DNA of 64,000 bases from Tepidimonas taiwanensis (GTDB lineage: Bacteria > Pseudomonadota > Gammaproteobacteria > Burkholderiales > Burkholderiaceae_C), in NCBI RefSeq assembly GCF_020162115.1, contig NZ_CP083911.1, positions 2,232,001 to 2,296,000 of the forward strand, read 5' to 3'. A program made the position numbers and the translations under genes. Of this stretch, positions 40,016-50,561 are shown piece after piece. A model generated the notes under the pieces. The model worked only from the letters and a program-made list of their open reading frames with translations, did no database searches and had not been told where the DNA came from. Numbering within the stretch: the first letter of the stretch is position 1; each line of letters begins with the position of its first letter.

Positions 40016-40894
40016 ATGGCCATGCCCCGCCTGCTCGACACCTTCGGTGCCAGCCTGCGCGCCGACCCGCTGCCGTGGGCGCTGGCCCTGTCGCTCGCGG
40101 TGCACGCGGTGGTGCTGACGGTGCGCTTCGCGCCGCCGCTACGGCCCGAGCGGGTGTTGCAGGACACGCCGCTGGAGGTCATCCTCGTCAATGCCAAGGG
40201 CGACGAGGCCCCGCAGCGGCCTCAGGCGATCGCGCAAGCGAACCTCGCGGGCGGGGGCGACGCCGAGCGCGGCCGCGCCACCTCGCCGCTGCCGCCGGCG
40301 ATGGTGATGCGCGCCGGCGATGCGCTCGACGAAGACGAGCAGCGCATCGAAGCGATGAAGGAGCAGCAAAATCGGCTGCTTGCGCAACTGCGGCAGGAAA
40401 TCGCGCGCCTGAGCAGCGCGCCGCAACCGGCACAGGCCAGCGAGGCCCAGGCGCGCGAGCAGCGCCGACAGGCGCTGGTGAAGGCGCTGGCGGAGATCGA
40501 AAAGCGCATCCAGGAGGAAAACGCCCGTCCGCGCAAGCGCTATATCAGCCCCGCGACGCGCGAGGAGGTGTACGCGCTGTATTACGACGAGCTGCGCCGG
40601 CGCATCGAGGACCGCGGCACCGCCCAGTTCCCCGAGCAGGGCGGGCGCAAGCTCTACGGCGAGCTGACCATGGTCATCACCGTCAACCACGACGGGCGCG
40701 TGCTCGACACCGAGGTCGTGCAAAGCTCCGGCATCCCCTACCTCGACAGCCGTGCGCAGGCCATCGTGCGCAGCCTGCAGTTCGCGCGCTTCAACGCCGC
40801 GATGCGCCAGCGCGCCGACCAGATCGTCGTCGTCTCGCGCTTTCGCTTCACGCGCGAGGGCGGCCTGCAGACGCAAATGGGCAGCATGCGCTGA
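40016..40894 (+). CDS. TonB-type energy transducer / C-terminal TonB-domain protein
   Basis: 292-residue periplasm-spanning protein: a single N-terminal membrane helix (LPWALALSLAVHAVVLTVRF), a long charged coiled coil (residues about 105-180, rich in Q, E, R, A; QRIEAMKEQQNRLLAQLRQE), and a C-terminal TonB fold (LYGELTMVITVNHDGRVLDT, then VVQSSGIPYLDSRAQAIVRS). A proline-rich spacer typical of classical TonB is missing, and no exbB/exbD is near, so a role in envelope function other than siderophore uptake is possible. The ATG at 40016 was preferred over a TTG at 40007. mtgA follows. Confidence 0.85.
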   Translation: MAMPRLLDTFGASLRADPLPWALALSLAVHAVVLTVRFAPPLRPERVLQDTPLEVILVNAKGDEAPQRPQAIAQANLAGGGDAERGRATSPLPPAMVMRAGDALDEDEQRIEAMKEQQNRLLAQLRQEIARLSSAPQPAQASEAQAREQRRQALVKALAEIEKRIQEENARPRKRYISPATREEVYALYYDELRRRIEDRGTAQFPEQGGRKLYGELTMVITVNHDGRVLDTEVVQSSGIPYLDSRAQAIVRSLQFARFNAAMRQRADQIVVVSRFRFTREGGLQTQMGSMR

Positions 40895-40909
40895 GCCGGG
40901 AGCCGCGCG

Positions 40910-41719
40910 ATGCCCGCCGCCGTCCGACGCCCCCCGCCCGTCGCGCGTGATGGCCGCGCCGGCCCCGCCGCTGCCCGCCCACGCCGGTGGTGGCGCACGC
41001 TGGGATCCGCGCTGGTGTGGATCGGCGTCGCCGCCATGGCGCTGCAGGTCTTTTTTGCCGCCCGCATCGCGCTGCTGGCGGTCGTGGACCCACAGAGCAC
41101 CGCGTTTCAGCGCTCCGAGGCGTGGCGGCTGGCGCGCGACGGCAAAGGCGTGGGCGCGTGGCGCCAGCGCTGGGTGCCCTACGAACAGATCGCCCCTGCG
41201 CTGCGGCGCGCCGTCATCGCGTCGGAGGATGCGGGGTTCGTCGACCATTTCGGCGTCGACTGGGACGCCATCCAGGCTGCGCGCGAACGCAACGAGCGGC
41301 GGCTGGCCCAGGCGCAACGGCGCGGCAACGCGCACGTGCGGCCCGCGCGGCTCGCGGGTGGCTCCACCATCACCCAGCAGCTAGCCAAAAACCTGCTGCT
41401 CTCCGGCGAGCGCACGCTGTGGCGCAAGGGGCAGGAGCTGCTGCTCGCGTGGATGCTGGAAGCGTTTCTCGACAAGCGCCGCATCCTGGAGCTCTACCTC
41501 AACGCGGTCGAATGGGGCGAGGGCATCTTCGGCGCCGAGGCGGCGGCCCAGCGTTACTACCGCAAGTCCGCGGCGCGCCTGACCGCGGCCGAGGCCGCGC
41601 GGCTCGCGGTGCTGCTGCCCGCCCCCAAGCGCTACGAAAAGGTGTTTGCCAGCAGCGGCTACCTCACCAGCCGTAGCCAGACGATCCTCGCGCGCATGGA
41701 TGCGGTGCGGGTACCCTGA
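40910..41719 (+). CDS. mtgA: Monofunctional biosynthetic peptidoglycan transglycosylase
   Basis: Membrane-anchored GT51 glycosyltransferase polymerising lipid II, without a transpeptidase domain. 269 residues: a basic, proline-rich N-terminus, a TM helix (LGSALVWIGVAAMALQVFFA), the catalytic block RRAVIASEDAGFVDHFGVDW with the glutamate, the second motif GGSTITQQLAKNLLLSGERT and the third RRILELYLNAVEWGEGIFGA. It follows the TonB-type gene by 15 nt. Shikimate dehydrogenase, often found here in relatives, is absent. Confidence 0.95.
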   Translation: MPAAVRRPPPVARDGRAGPAAARPRRWWRTLGSALVWIGVAAMALQVFFAARIALLAVVDPQSTAFQRSEAWRLARDGKGVGAWRQRWVPYEQIAPALRRAVIASEDAGFVDHFGVDWDAIQAARERNERRLAQAQRRGNAHVRPARLAGGSTITQQLAKNLLLSGERTLWRKGQELLLAWMLEAFLDKRRILELYLNAVEWGEGIFGAEAAAQRYYRKSAARLTAAEAARLAVLLPAPKRYEKVFASSGYLTSRSQTILARMDAVRVP

Positions 41720-41772
41720 GCCACAGGGCGCCGATGGATCCGGTACAAGGAAGTTTCGTCTTCCCGGGGCGC

Positions 41773-41778
41773 TAAGAT
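41773..41778 (+). promoter_or_regulatory. -10 element of ruvC, 7 nt before ATG
   Basis: TAAGAT-CGCCGCC-ATG. No Shine-Dalgarno sequence; predicted leaderless start. Confidence 0.45.
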
Positions 41779-41785
41779 CGCCGCC

Positions 41786-42334
41786 ATGCGCATCCTCGGT
41801 ATCGACCCGGGCCTGACCGCCACCGGCTTTGGCGTGGTGGACGTCGACGGGCCCCACCTGCGCTACGTGGCCAGCGGCACCATCCGCACCAGCCCCGACG
41901 ACGGCGCGCTGCTGCCGCAGCGGCTGCGCACGCTGTTCGACGGCATCGGCGAGGTGGTGCGGCGCTACCAGCCCACCGTGGCGGCGCTGGAGATCGTCTT
42001 TGTCAACGTCAACCCGCAGGCGACGCTGATCCTGGGGCAGGCGCGCGGCTGCTGTCTGACCGCCCTCGTCGCGCACGACCTGCCGGTGGCGGAATACACC
42101 GCGCTGCAGCTCAAAAAAGCCGTCGTCGGCTACGGCAAGGCGCAGAAGCACCAAGTGCAGGAGATGGTGCGCCGGCTGCTGGACCTGCCGGGGCTGCCGG
42201 GCAAGGACGCGGCCGACGCGTTGGGCCTGTGCATTACGCACGCGCAGGTGGCGCGCACGACGCAGGCGATCGGCCGGGTGGCGCCGCTGCGCGCCCGCAC
42301 GCACGCGGCCTACAAGGACGGGCGCAGCTATTGA
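41786..42334 (+). CDS. ruvC: Holliday junction resolvase RuvC
   Basis: Endonuclease that resolves Holliday junctions with RuvAB. 182 residues. Catalytic acidic residues are visible in MRILGIDPGLTATGFG (D7), AALEIVFVNVNPQATLILGQ (Glu) and LPGKDAADALGLCITHAQ (two Asp). No ruvAB adjacent. It converges with the small membrane-protein gene and lpxC. Confidence 0.98.
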   Translation: MRILGIDPGLTATGFGVVDVDGPHLRYVASGTIRTSPDDGALLPQRLRTLFDGIGEVVRRYQPTVAALEIVFVNVNPQATLILGQARGCCLTALVAHDLPVAEYTALQLKKAVVGYGKAQKHQVQEMVRRLLDLPGLPGKDAADALGLCITHAQVARTTQAIGRVAPLRARTHAAYKDGRSY

Positions 42335-42419
42335 CGGTGGCTGAAACGGCGGCTGACGCCACAGGCGCCACAACGCTGGCTGCCAGGGCTGGCGCAGCAG
42401 CGCAGCCCGCAGCCGGGCC

Positions 42420-42596
42420 TCAAACGATACGCCCGAGAATGAGGACGCCGAAAAAGCCCAGCGCCGCGATCACCGTCCATTTCAGGATCACGATGCCCCA
42501 GCGCAGGTAGTGCCGCCGACCCGTGCCCAGGTAGAAGGCGAAGCACAGCGCGGACGCCCCCAGCAGCGCGAACATCACGGTGCGCAGCAGGAACAT
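42420..42596 (-). CDS. 58-residue double-helix membrane protein, unknown function
   Basis: Starts MFLLRTVMFALLGASALCFA, then FYLGTGRRHYLRWGIVILKW, then TVIAALGFFGVLILGRIV and TGA. Two hydrophobic helices flank a basic turn (GTGRRHYLRW). The ATG at 42596 is 17 nt past the lpxC stop on the same strand, and the purine-rich GGAGACGG precedes it. No domain is recognised. The helix-turn-helix hydrophobic pattern and the operon-like placement support a real gene. Confidence 0.7.
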   Translation of the reverse strand: MFLLRTVMFALLGASALCFAFYLGTGRRHYLRWGIVILKWTVIAALGFFGVLILGRIV

Positions 42597-42613
42597 CGCC
42601 GTCTCCCCGCCGC

Positions 42614-43537
42614 TCAGGTCACCAGCGCGAGCTGGGCGAAGCCCCGCGGCGCCCGCGCCTCGTCGTCGAAGGTCACGATTTCATACGCGTCGGACTCGGC
42701 CAGCAGCGCCCGCAGCAGCCGGTTGTTGAGCGCGTGGCCGGAGCGGTAGGCGCTGTACGCCGCCAGCAGCGGATGACCCACCAGGTAGAGGTCGCCCATC
42801 GCGTCCAGAATCTTGTGCTTGGCAAACTCGTCGTCGTAGCGCAGCCCGTCGGCGTTGAGCACCTTGACGTCGTCGAGCACGATGGCATTGTCGAGCCCGC
42901 CGCCCAGCGCCAGGCCCTGCGAGCGCATCGCTTCCACATCCCGCGTGAAGCCGAAGGTGCGCGCGCGCGCGATCTCGCGCGCGTACTGGCCGCTGCCGAG
43001 GTCGAACTCCACACACTGCCCGGTGGCACTGACCGCAGGGTGGTCGAACTCGATCTCGAAGCGCAGCTTGAAGCCGTGATAGGGCTCGAGCCGCGCCCAC
43101 TTGAGCGTGCGGCCCTCCCCCTCGCGCACTTCCACCGCTCGCTTGACGCGCAGAAAGCGCCGCGGCGCGGGTTGGGTGACGATGCCCGCGCTGTGCAGCA
43201 GGTACACGAACGACGCGGCCGAGCCGTCGAGGATGGGCACCTCCTCGGCCGTGATGTCGATGTAGAGGTTGTCAATACCCAGCCCCGCACACGCGCTCAT
43301 CAGGTGCTCGACCGTGTGCACGCGCACGCCGCCGCGCGACAGGGTGGAGGCCAGCCGCGTGTCGGTCACGGCCGTGGCGCTGACCGGGATGTCGACCGGC
43401 TCGGCCAGGTCGATGCGGCGAAAGACGATGCCGGTGTCCGGCGGCGCCGGGCGCAGCGTCAGCTCGACCCGTTCGCCGCTGTGCAGGCCCACGCCCACGG
43501 CGCGCGTGAGGGTCTTGAGGGTGCGTTGCGCAATCAT
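42614..43537 (-). CDS. lpxC: UDP-3-O-acyl-N-acetylglucosamine deacetylase
   Basis: Zinc amidase committing UDP-GlcNAc to lipid A. 307 residues. MIAQRTLKTLTRAVGVGLHS at the N-terminus, zinc ligands in VHTVEHLMSACAGLGIDNLY and KHKILDAMGDLYLVGHPLLA, and the general acid/base histidine in SGHALNNRLLRALL. The ATG at 43537 matches the E. coli start; a further ATG at 43546 lies inside a TACAAT box and is disfavoured. It follows the dcw cluster, separated from ftsZ by 136 bp with two hairpins. Confidence 0.97.
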   Translation of the reverse strand: MIAQRTLKTLTRAVGVGLHSGERVELTLRPAPPDTGIVFRRIDLAEPVDIPVSATAVTDTRLASTLSRGGVRVHTVEHLMSACAGLGIDNLYIDITAEEVPILDGSAASFVYLLHSAGIVTQPAPRRFLRVKRAVEVREGEGRTLKWARLEPYHGFKLRFEIEFDHPAVSATGQCVEFDLGSGQYAREIARARTFGFTRDVEAMRSQGLALGGGLDNAIVLDDVKVLNADGLRYDDEFAKHKILDAMGDLYLVGHPLLAAYSAYRSGHALNNRLLRALLAESDAYEIVTFDDEARAPRGFAQLALVT

Positions 43538-43544
43538 GGTTGGC

Positions 43545-43550
43545 ATTGTA
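43545..43550 (-). promoter_or_regulatory. -10 element of lpxC, 7 nt before ATG
   Basis: TACAAT-GCCAACC-ATG on the minus strand; no Shine-Dalgarno sequence. It suggests lpxC has its own, leaderless transcript rather than depending on ftsZ read-through. Confidence 0.5.
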
Positions 43551-43587
43551 GGCGCGGGGTCGGATCCGCGCCGGCGATGACACACAT

Positions 43588-43642
43588 GCCCCCGCGATGA
43601 CGGGGGCAGCCGGTGGGCCGCGTCGGCCAGACGGCCCACCGG
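43588..43642 (-). terminator. Tandem hairpins after ftsZ
   Basis: CCGGTGGGCCG / CGGCCCACCGG (43610-43620 with 43632-43642, perfect 11-bp stem) is followed on the minus strand by GCCCCCG / CGGGGGC (43588-43607, 7-bp stem). No U-tract. They probably mark the 3' end of the dcw transcript by pausing or protection, before the lpxC promoter. Confidence 0.5.
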
Positions 43643-43673
43643 GGGTGGCAAGAGCGTATCCCGCGCGCGGCGC

Positions 43674-44909
43674 TCAGTCCGCCTGCTTGCGCAGGAAGGC
43701 GGGGATTTCGAAGTCGTCCATGCCGCTGGAGGCCAGCGCCTCGACGCGCGCCGCCGCGCTGCGGGTGCGCCACACGCTGGGCACGGCCGGGTTGCCGCCC
43801 GCGGCGCCGCTGGCCACACCCGTGCCGCCGGCCGCCCCGGCGCCGGCGACCGCCTGGTTCAGCGTCGGGATGAACGGCATGTTGTCGGTGCCGGTGCGCA
43901 GCCCCTGCTGCGGCTGCGACTGCACGACGGTGAGCGGCTGGCGCTGACCGTTGCGCGACAGCCCGGTGGCAACCACCGTCACGCGCAGCGCATCGCCCAG
44001 CGACTCGTCGTAGGCGGTGCCGTAGATGACGTGCGCATCGGGCGCGGCAAACGCGCGGATGGTGTTCATCGCCAGCTTGGATTCGGACAGCTTGAGCGAC
44101 CCCTTGGCCGCGCTGATGAGCACCAGCACGCCCTTGGCGCCACGCATGTCCACCCCCTCCAGCAACGGGCAGGCGACGGCCTGCTCGGCGGCGATGCGCG
44201 CACGGTCCGGACCGCTGGCCACCGCGGTGCCCATCATCGCCTTGCCCGGCTCGCCCATCACGGTGCGCACGTCCTCGAAGTCGACGTTGACCAGCGCCTC
44301 GACGTTGATGATCTCGGCGATGCCGCCCACCGCGTTCTTCAGCACGTCGTTCGCGGCGGCGAAGGCCTCGTCCTGCGTCACGTCCTCGCCCAGCTCCTCG
44401 TGCAGTTTGTCGTTGAGCACGACGATGAGGGAGTCGACGTTTTGCTCCAGCTCGGCCAGGCCCTCCTCGGCGTTGGCCATGCGCCGGCCGCCCTCCCAGT
44501 CGAAGGGCTTGGTCACGACGCCGACGGTCAGGATCCCCATCTCCTTGGCCATGCGGGCGATCACCGGGGCGGCGCCGGTGCCGGTGCCGCCGCCCATGCC
44601 GGCGGTGATGAACAGCATGTGCGCGCCTTCGATCGCCTCGCGGATGTCGGCTTCGGCCATCAGCGCGGCCTCGCGCCCCTTGTCCGGCTTGCTGCCGGCG
44701 CCCAGCCCCGTGCGCCCGAGCTGGATCAGCCGGTGCGCCGACGAGCGCGCCAGTGCCTGCGCGTCGGTGTTGGCGCAGATGAATTCGACCCCCTGCACGC
44801 GGCTCTGGATCATGTGCTCGACGGCGTTGCTGCCGCCGCCGCCGACGCCGATCACCTTGATCTGCGTGCCCCGGTTGAACTCCTCGACTTCGATCATTTC
44901 GATACCCAT
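43674..44909 (-). CDS. ftsZ: Cell division GTPase FtsZ
   Basis: Tubulin-like GTPase forming the Z-ring. 411 residues. G-box IKVIGVGGGGSNAVEHMI, the tubulin signature FITAGMGGGTGTGAAPVIAR, the synergy-loop region VDFEDVRTVMGEPGKAMMG, a Q/P/G-rich linker, and the C-terminal conserved peptide DDFEIPAFLRKQ that binds FtsA and ZipA. AAGGAG precedes the ATG. 26 nt after ftsA; last gene of the dcw cluster. Confidence 0.99.
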   Translation of the reverse strand: MGIEMIEVEEFNRGTQIKVIGVGGGGSNAVEHMIQSRVQGVEFICANTDAQALARSSAHRLIQLGRTGLGAGSKPDKGREAALMAEADIREAIEGAHMLFITAGMGGGTGTGAAPVIARMAKEMGILTVGVVTKPFDWEGGRRMANAEEGLAELEQNVDSLIVVLNDKLHEELGEDVTQDEAFAAANDVLKNAVGGIAEIINVEALVNVDFEDVRTVMGEPGKAMMGTAVASGPDRARIAAEQAVACPLLEGVDMRGAKGVLVLISAAKGSLKLSESKLAMNTIRAFAAPDAHVIYGTAYDESLGDALRVTVVATGLSRNGQRQPLTVVQSQPQQGLRTGTDNMPFIPTLNQAVAGAGAAGGTGVASGAAGGNPAVPSVWRTRSAAARVEALASSGMDDFEIPAFLRKQAD

Positions 44910-44935
44910 GAAACGCTCCTTGCCTGTGTGACGGT

Positions 44936-46165
44936 TCAGAAATTGCCGACGAACCACTCTTTGACGCGCGTCAGCAGGCCCCCGACCGAACCCGCCTTCT
45001 GCGCCACCTTCTGCCCGCGCAGGCGCGCCAGGCGCGCCTCCTCGAGCAAACCCATGACGGTCGCCGCCCGCGGCTGCGCGACCATGTCGCCCAGGACGCC
45101 GGCGTACTGGGGCACGCCGCGCCGCACGGGCTTGAGAAAAATGTCCTCGCCCAGCTCGACCATGCCGGGCATCACCGCGCTGCCGCCCGTGAGCACGATG
45201 CCGCTGGAGAGCAGCTCCTCGTGCCCGGACTCGCGGATCACCTGCTGCACCAGCGCGAAGATTTCCTCGACGCGCGGCTCGATCACGCCGGCGAGCGCCT
45301 GGCGGCTGAGCAGCCGCGGGCCGCGGTCGCCCAGGCCCGGTACTTCCACCTGCTGCTCCGGGTCGGCCAGCAGCTGCTTGGCGCAGCCACTCTCGACCTT
45401 GATGTCCTCGGCATCCTTGGTCGGCGTGCGCAGCGCCATCGCGATGTCGTTGGTGATCAGGTCCCCCGCGATCGGGATCACCGCGGTGTGGCGGATGGCG
45501 CCGCCCGCAAAGATCGCCACATCGGTGGTGCCGGCGCCGATGTCGACGAGCGCCACACCGAGCTCCTTTTCGTCGTCGGTCAGCACCGCCTGGGCGGAGG
45601 CAAGCGGGTTGAGCATCAGCTGCTCGACCTCCAGCCCGCAGCGGCGCACGCACTTGAGGATGTTTTCCGCGGCACTGCCGGCGCCGGTGACGATGTGCAC
45701 CTTGGCCTCGAGCCGGATGCCGCTCATGCCGATGGGCTCTTTGACCTCCTGCCCATCGATGATGAACTCCTGCGGCTCGACCAGCAGCAGGCGCTGGTCG
45801 GTGGAGATGTTGATCGCCTTGGCGGTCTCGATGACGCGCGCGACGTCGGCGGGGCTGACCTCGCGGTCCTTGATCGCCACCATGCCGCTGGAGTTGATGC
45901 CGCGGATGTGGCTGCCGGTGATGCCGGTGTAGACACGCATGATGCGGCAGTCGGCCATCAGCTCGGCCTCTTTGAGCGCCTGCTGGATGCTGGCCACCGT
46001 GGCGTCGATGTTGACGACCACGCCGCGCTTGAGGCCGTTGCTGGGTGCCACGCCCAGCCCGGCGAGCTTGAGGTCGCCGCCGGGCAGCACCTCGGCCACC
46101 ACCACCATGATCTTGGCGGTGCCGATGTCGAGTCCGACCACGATGTCCTTGTATTCCTTGGCCAT
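44936..46165 (-). CDS. ftsA: Cell division protein FtsA
   Basis: Actin-like ATPase tethering FtsZ to the membrane. 409 residues: phosphate-1 motif VVGLDIGTAKIMVVVAEVLP, LGVALVDIGAGTTDVAIFAG, the adenosine motif SGIVLTGGSAVMPGMVEL, and the C-terminal amphipathic helix (LLTRVKEWFVGNF). It starts 7 nt after ftsQ. Confidence 0.99.
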   Translation of the reverse strand: MAKEYKDIVVGLDIGTAKIMVVVAEVLPGGDLKLAGLGVAPSNGLKRGVVVNIDATVASIQQALKEAELMADCRIMRVYTGITGSHIRGINSSGMVAIKDREVSPADVARVIETAKAINISTDQRLLLVEPQEFIIDGQEVKEPIGMSGIRLEAKVHIVTGAGSAAENILKCVRRCGLEVEQLMLNPLASAQAVLTDDEKELGVALVDIGAGTTDVAIFAGGAIRHTAVIPIAGDLITNDIAMALRTPTKDAEDIKVESGCAKQLLADPEQQVEVPGLGDRGPRLLSRQALAGVIEPRVEEIFALVQQVIRESGHEELLSSGIVLTGGSAVMPGMVELGEDIFLKPVRRGVPQYAGVLGDMVAQPRAATVMGLLEEARLARLRGQKVAQKAGSVGGLLTRVKEWFVGNF

Positions 46166-46172
46166 GATGCGT

Positions 46173-47009
46173 TCAGCGGGAAAGGGGGTTCGGAGAAGGG
46201 ATTGCCGCCGGCATCGCCCCTTTCGGGCGCACGGGCACGGGCTCGGTCGTGACGCCGCGCAGCTGCAGCGCGTAGCCGTTGGGGTAGCGCAGATCGGCAC
46301 TGACGATGTCGCGCGCGCCGTAGCGGGCGCGCAGCGCGGTCTGGGTGGTGACGAAGCGCTGTAGGCGCTCGACGGCGTCGGCCTCGCCGCGGCCGAGTTC
46401 GATGGGCGCGCCGCCATCGAGGCGCAGCTGCCACGCGCCGCGCTCGGTGAGGGTCAGGCGCTCGATGTCGCGTCCCAGCCGCGCCACCAGGGGCTGCAGC
46501 CGCCGATACATCGCCACCACCGTCTCGGCCTCGGCGCTGGGCCCCGCCAGCGTGCTCCATTGGTCGGCCGCCGGGTCGTCGGGGTCGGCCTCGAACACTT
46601 CCCCGCGCACGCTCACGAGCTGCCCGGCACCCGGCTCGCCCCACCAGGCCAGCGCCTCGTGTTCGCGCAGCGTCACGCGCAGCCGGTTCGGGAATTGGCG
46701 CTCGACGACCGCCTCCCGCACCCATGGCAGCGCCTCGAAGCGCTCGCGCGCCGCCGCCAGATCGAGCGTCAGGAACGTGCCGCGCAGGTGCGGCACCACG
46801 AGGGCTCGCACCGTCACCGCGTTCTGATGCGCCACGTCCCCCACGAGCGTGATGCCGCGCAGCGTCCACATCGGCTGGCGCGCCATCCAGGCCACCACCC
46901 CCACTCCCGCTGCCAACGCAACGGCGGTCAACAGCACCGCCGCGACGGCGTTCATCCAACGCACGTCGGCGGGCAACGGCATCGCGGCGGGGGCGGCGCG
47001 ACGGGCCAT
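46173..47009 (-). CDS. ftsQ: Cell division protein FtsQ
   Basis: Bitopic divisome protein linking early and late division proteins. 278 residues: a short cytoplasmic tail, a TM helix at about 20-41 (NAVAAVLLTAVALAAGVGVV), a POTRA domain beginning WTLRGITLVGDVAHQNAVTV with LPWVREAVVERQFPNRLRVT, and a C-terminal beta domain. It starts 2 nt after the ddl stop. Confidence 0.96.
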   Translation of the reverse strand: MARRAAPAAMPLPADVRWMNAVAAVLLTAVALAAGVGVVAWMARQPMWTLRGITLVGDVAHQNAVTVRALVVPHLRGTFLTLDLAAARERFEALPWVREAVVERQFPNRLRVTLREHEALAWWGEPGAGQLVSVRGEVFEADPDDPAADQWSTLAGPSAEAETVVAMYRRLQPLVARLGRDIERLTLTERGAWQLRLDGGAPIELGRGEADAVERLQRFVTTQTALRARYGARDIVSADLRYPNGYALQLRGVTTEPVPVRPKGAMPAAIPSPNPLSR

Positions 47010-47011
47010 GG

Positions 47012-48009
47012 TCAGCGTCCCTCCCCCCGGCGAACCGCAGGCAGCGGGTTGTCCAGCGCGGCGTCGGCCAGCAGCCGCAGGCACAGCGCGTCGTAGTCCA
47101 GCCCGGCGGCGCGCGCCGACATCGGCACCAGCGAGTGCCCGGTCATCCCTGGCGCGGTGTTGATCTCGAGCAGGTACGGCCGCCGTGTCGCGGCATCGAT
47201 CATCACGTCCGCGCGCGCCCAGCCGCGGCAGCCGAGCGTGCGGTACGCCGCCAGCACCAGCGCCTGGATCGCCCCCTCCTCGCCCGCGGGCAGGTCGCAC
47301 GGCACCAGGTAGCGCGTCTCATCGCTGAAATATTTGTTCTGGTAGTCGTAGTTGCCGCCGGGGGCGACGATGCGGATCACCGGCAGCGCCTGTGCTGCCG
47401 CGCCGCTGCCGAGCACCGGGCAGGTCACCTCGTCGCCGGCGATGAACTGCTCGCACAGCACCTCCGGGTCGTGCTGCGCCGCGAGCCGATACGCCGCGGC
47501 GCACTGCTCGCGCGACGTGACCTTGGTCAGCCCGATGGTGGAGCCCTCGCGCGCGGGCTTGACGATCATCGGCGCGCCCAGCGCGTCGAACGCGGCCTGC
47601 GTCTCGGCAACGCTGTCGACCTGGCGCCAGTCGGGCGTCGGCAGCCCCTCAGCACGCCAGATCCGCTTGGTCATCACCTTGTCCATCGCGACGCTGGAGG
47701 CGAGCACGCCGGACCCCGTGTACGGGATGCCCATCAGCTCCAGCGCGCCCTGCACGGTGCCGTCCTCGCCAAAGCGCCCGTGCAGCGCAATGAACGCGCG
47801 CGCGAACCCCTCGCGCGTCAGATCCCACAGCGGCCGTTCGGCCGGGTCGAACGCGTGCGCATCGACCCCGGCGCGGCGCAGCGCGGCCAGCACCCCGCTG
47901 CCCGACATCAGCGACACCTCGCGCTCGGCCGAGTGGCCGCCCATCAGCACCGCCACCTTGCCCAACGCACGCGGGTCCACGGTCACCGGGGCCAGTCGGG
48001 TCAGCGCGG

Positions 48010-48013
<4 letters not shown>
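47012..48013 (-). CDS. ddl: D-alanine--D-alanine ligase
   Basis: ATP-grasp ligase making the D-Ala-D-Ala dipeptide for MurF. 333 residues: VAVLMGGHSAEREVSLMSGS, the lid region PAREGSTIGLTKVTSREQC, EQFIAGDEVTCPVLG and the C-terminal LLEINTAPGMTGHSLVPMSA. The start overlaps the murC stop (ATGA). Confidence 0.98.
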
Positions 48014-49472
<1,459 letters not shown>

Positions 49473-49476
<4 letters not shown>

Positions 49477-50561
49477 GGACGGGTTCGGTTCGGTTCTCGG
49501 TCGGCCAGCGCCGTGCAGGCGCGCACCAGCGCGTCGACGGCGTCGGTCTTGCGCTGCGCGTGGGCGCGCTCGGCGCGCTGGCGCAGGTCCTCGCGCGTCA
49601 GGCTGGCGAGCCAGTCGGCCAGCCACTCGGGGGTGAGGTCCGATTGCTGACGCAGCCACGCCGCACCCGCGTCGGCGAGGAAGCGCGCGTTGGTGGTCTG
49701 GTGGTCGTCCACCGCGTGCGGGAAGGGGACGAACAGCGCCGCTGCGCCGACCGCGGCGATTTCGGTCACGGTGCTGGCCCCCGCGCGGGCGATGATCACG
49801 TCCGCCTCGGCGTAGGCGCTCGCGGTGTCGTCGATGAAGGCCTCGCACTGCGCCTCAACCCCCGCGGCGGCGTACGCGTCGCGCAGCGCCTGCAGGTGCC
49901 GCTCGCCGCTCTGGTGCCGCACGATCGGCCGCCGCTCCACCGGCAGGCGCGCGAGCGCCTGCGGCACGAGGGTGTTGAGCGCCTGCGCGCCGAGGCTGCC
50001 GCCCACCACCAGCAGGCGCAGCGGCCCCACCCGGCCGGCGAAGCGCTCGGCCGGCGGCGGCTGACGCACGAACGCCTCGCGCAACGGGTTGCCGATCCAC
50101 TCGCCGCCTGGCAGCGCCTGCGGAAACGCGCAGAACACCCGGTCCGCGACGTGGGCGAGCACCCGGTTGGCCAGCCCCGCCACCGAGTTCTGCTCGTGCA
50201 GCACGAGCGGACGGCCCGCGAGCACCCCCATCATGCCGCCCGGAAACGTGATGTAGCCCCCCAGCCCCACGACGACGTCCGGCCGCACCCGGCGCACGAC
50301 GCGCCAGGCCTGCCAGAACGCGCGCAGCAGCCGCAGCGGCAGCAGCGCCAGCGTCAGCGCGCCTTTGCCGCGCACGCCGCCGAAATCGACCGCCTCGAAC
50401 GCAAAGCCGCGCGGCGGCACGAGGCGCGCCTCCATGCCGCCGGGCGCACCCAGCCAGTGCACGCGCCAGCCTTCGGCACGCAGCGCCTCCGCCACCGCGA
50501 GCCCCGGGAAGATGTGCCCGCCGGTGCCGCCGGCCATCACCAGTGCGCAGCGCGGCGTCAT
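49473..50561 (-). CDS. murG: UDP-GlcNAc:lipid I N-acetylglucosaminyltransferase
   Basis: Peripheral membrane GT28 enzyme converting lipid I to lipid II. 362 residues: glycine-rich ALVMAGGTGGHIFPGLAVAE, PDVVVGLGGYITFPGGMMGV, LHEQNSVAGLANRVLA, LLVVGGSLGAQALNTLVPQA and RAGASTVTEIAAVGAAALFV. ATGA overlaps with ftsW upstream and murC downstream. Confidence 0.99.
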
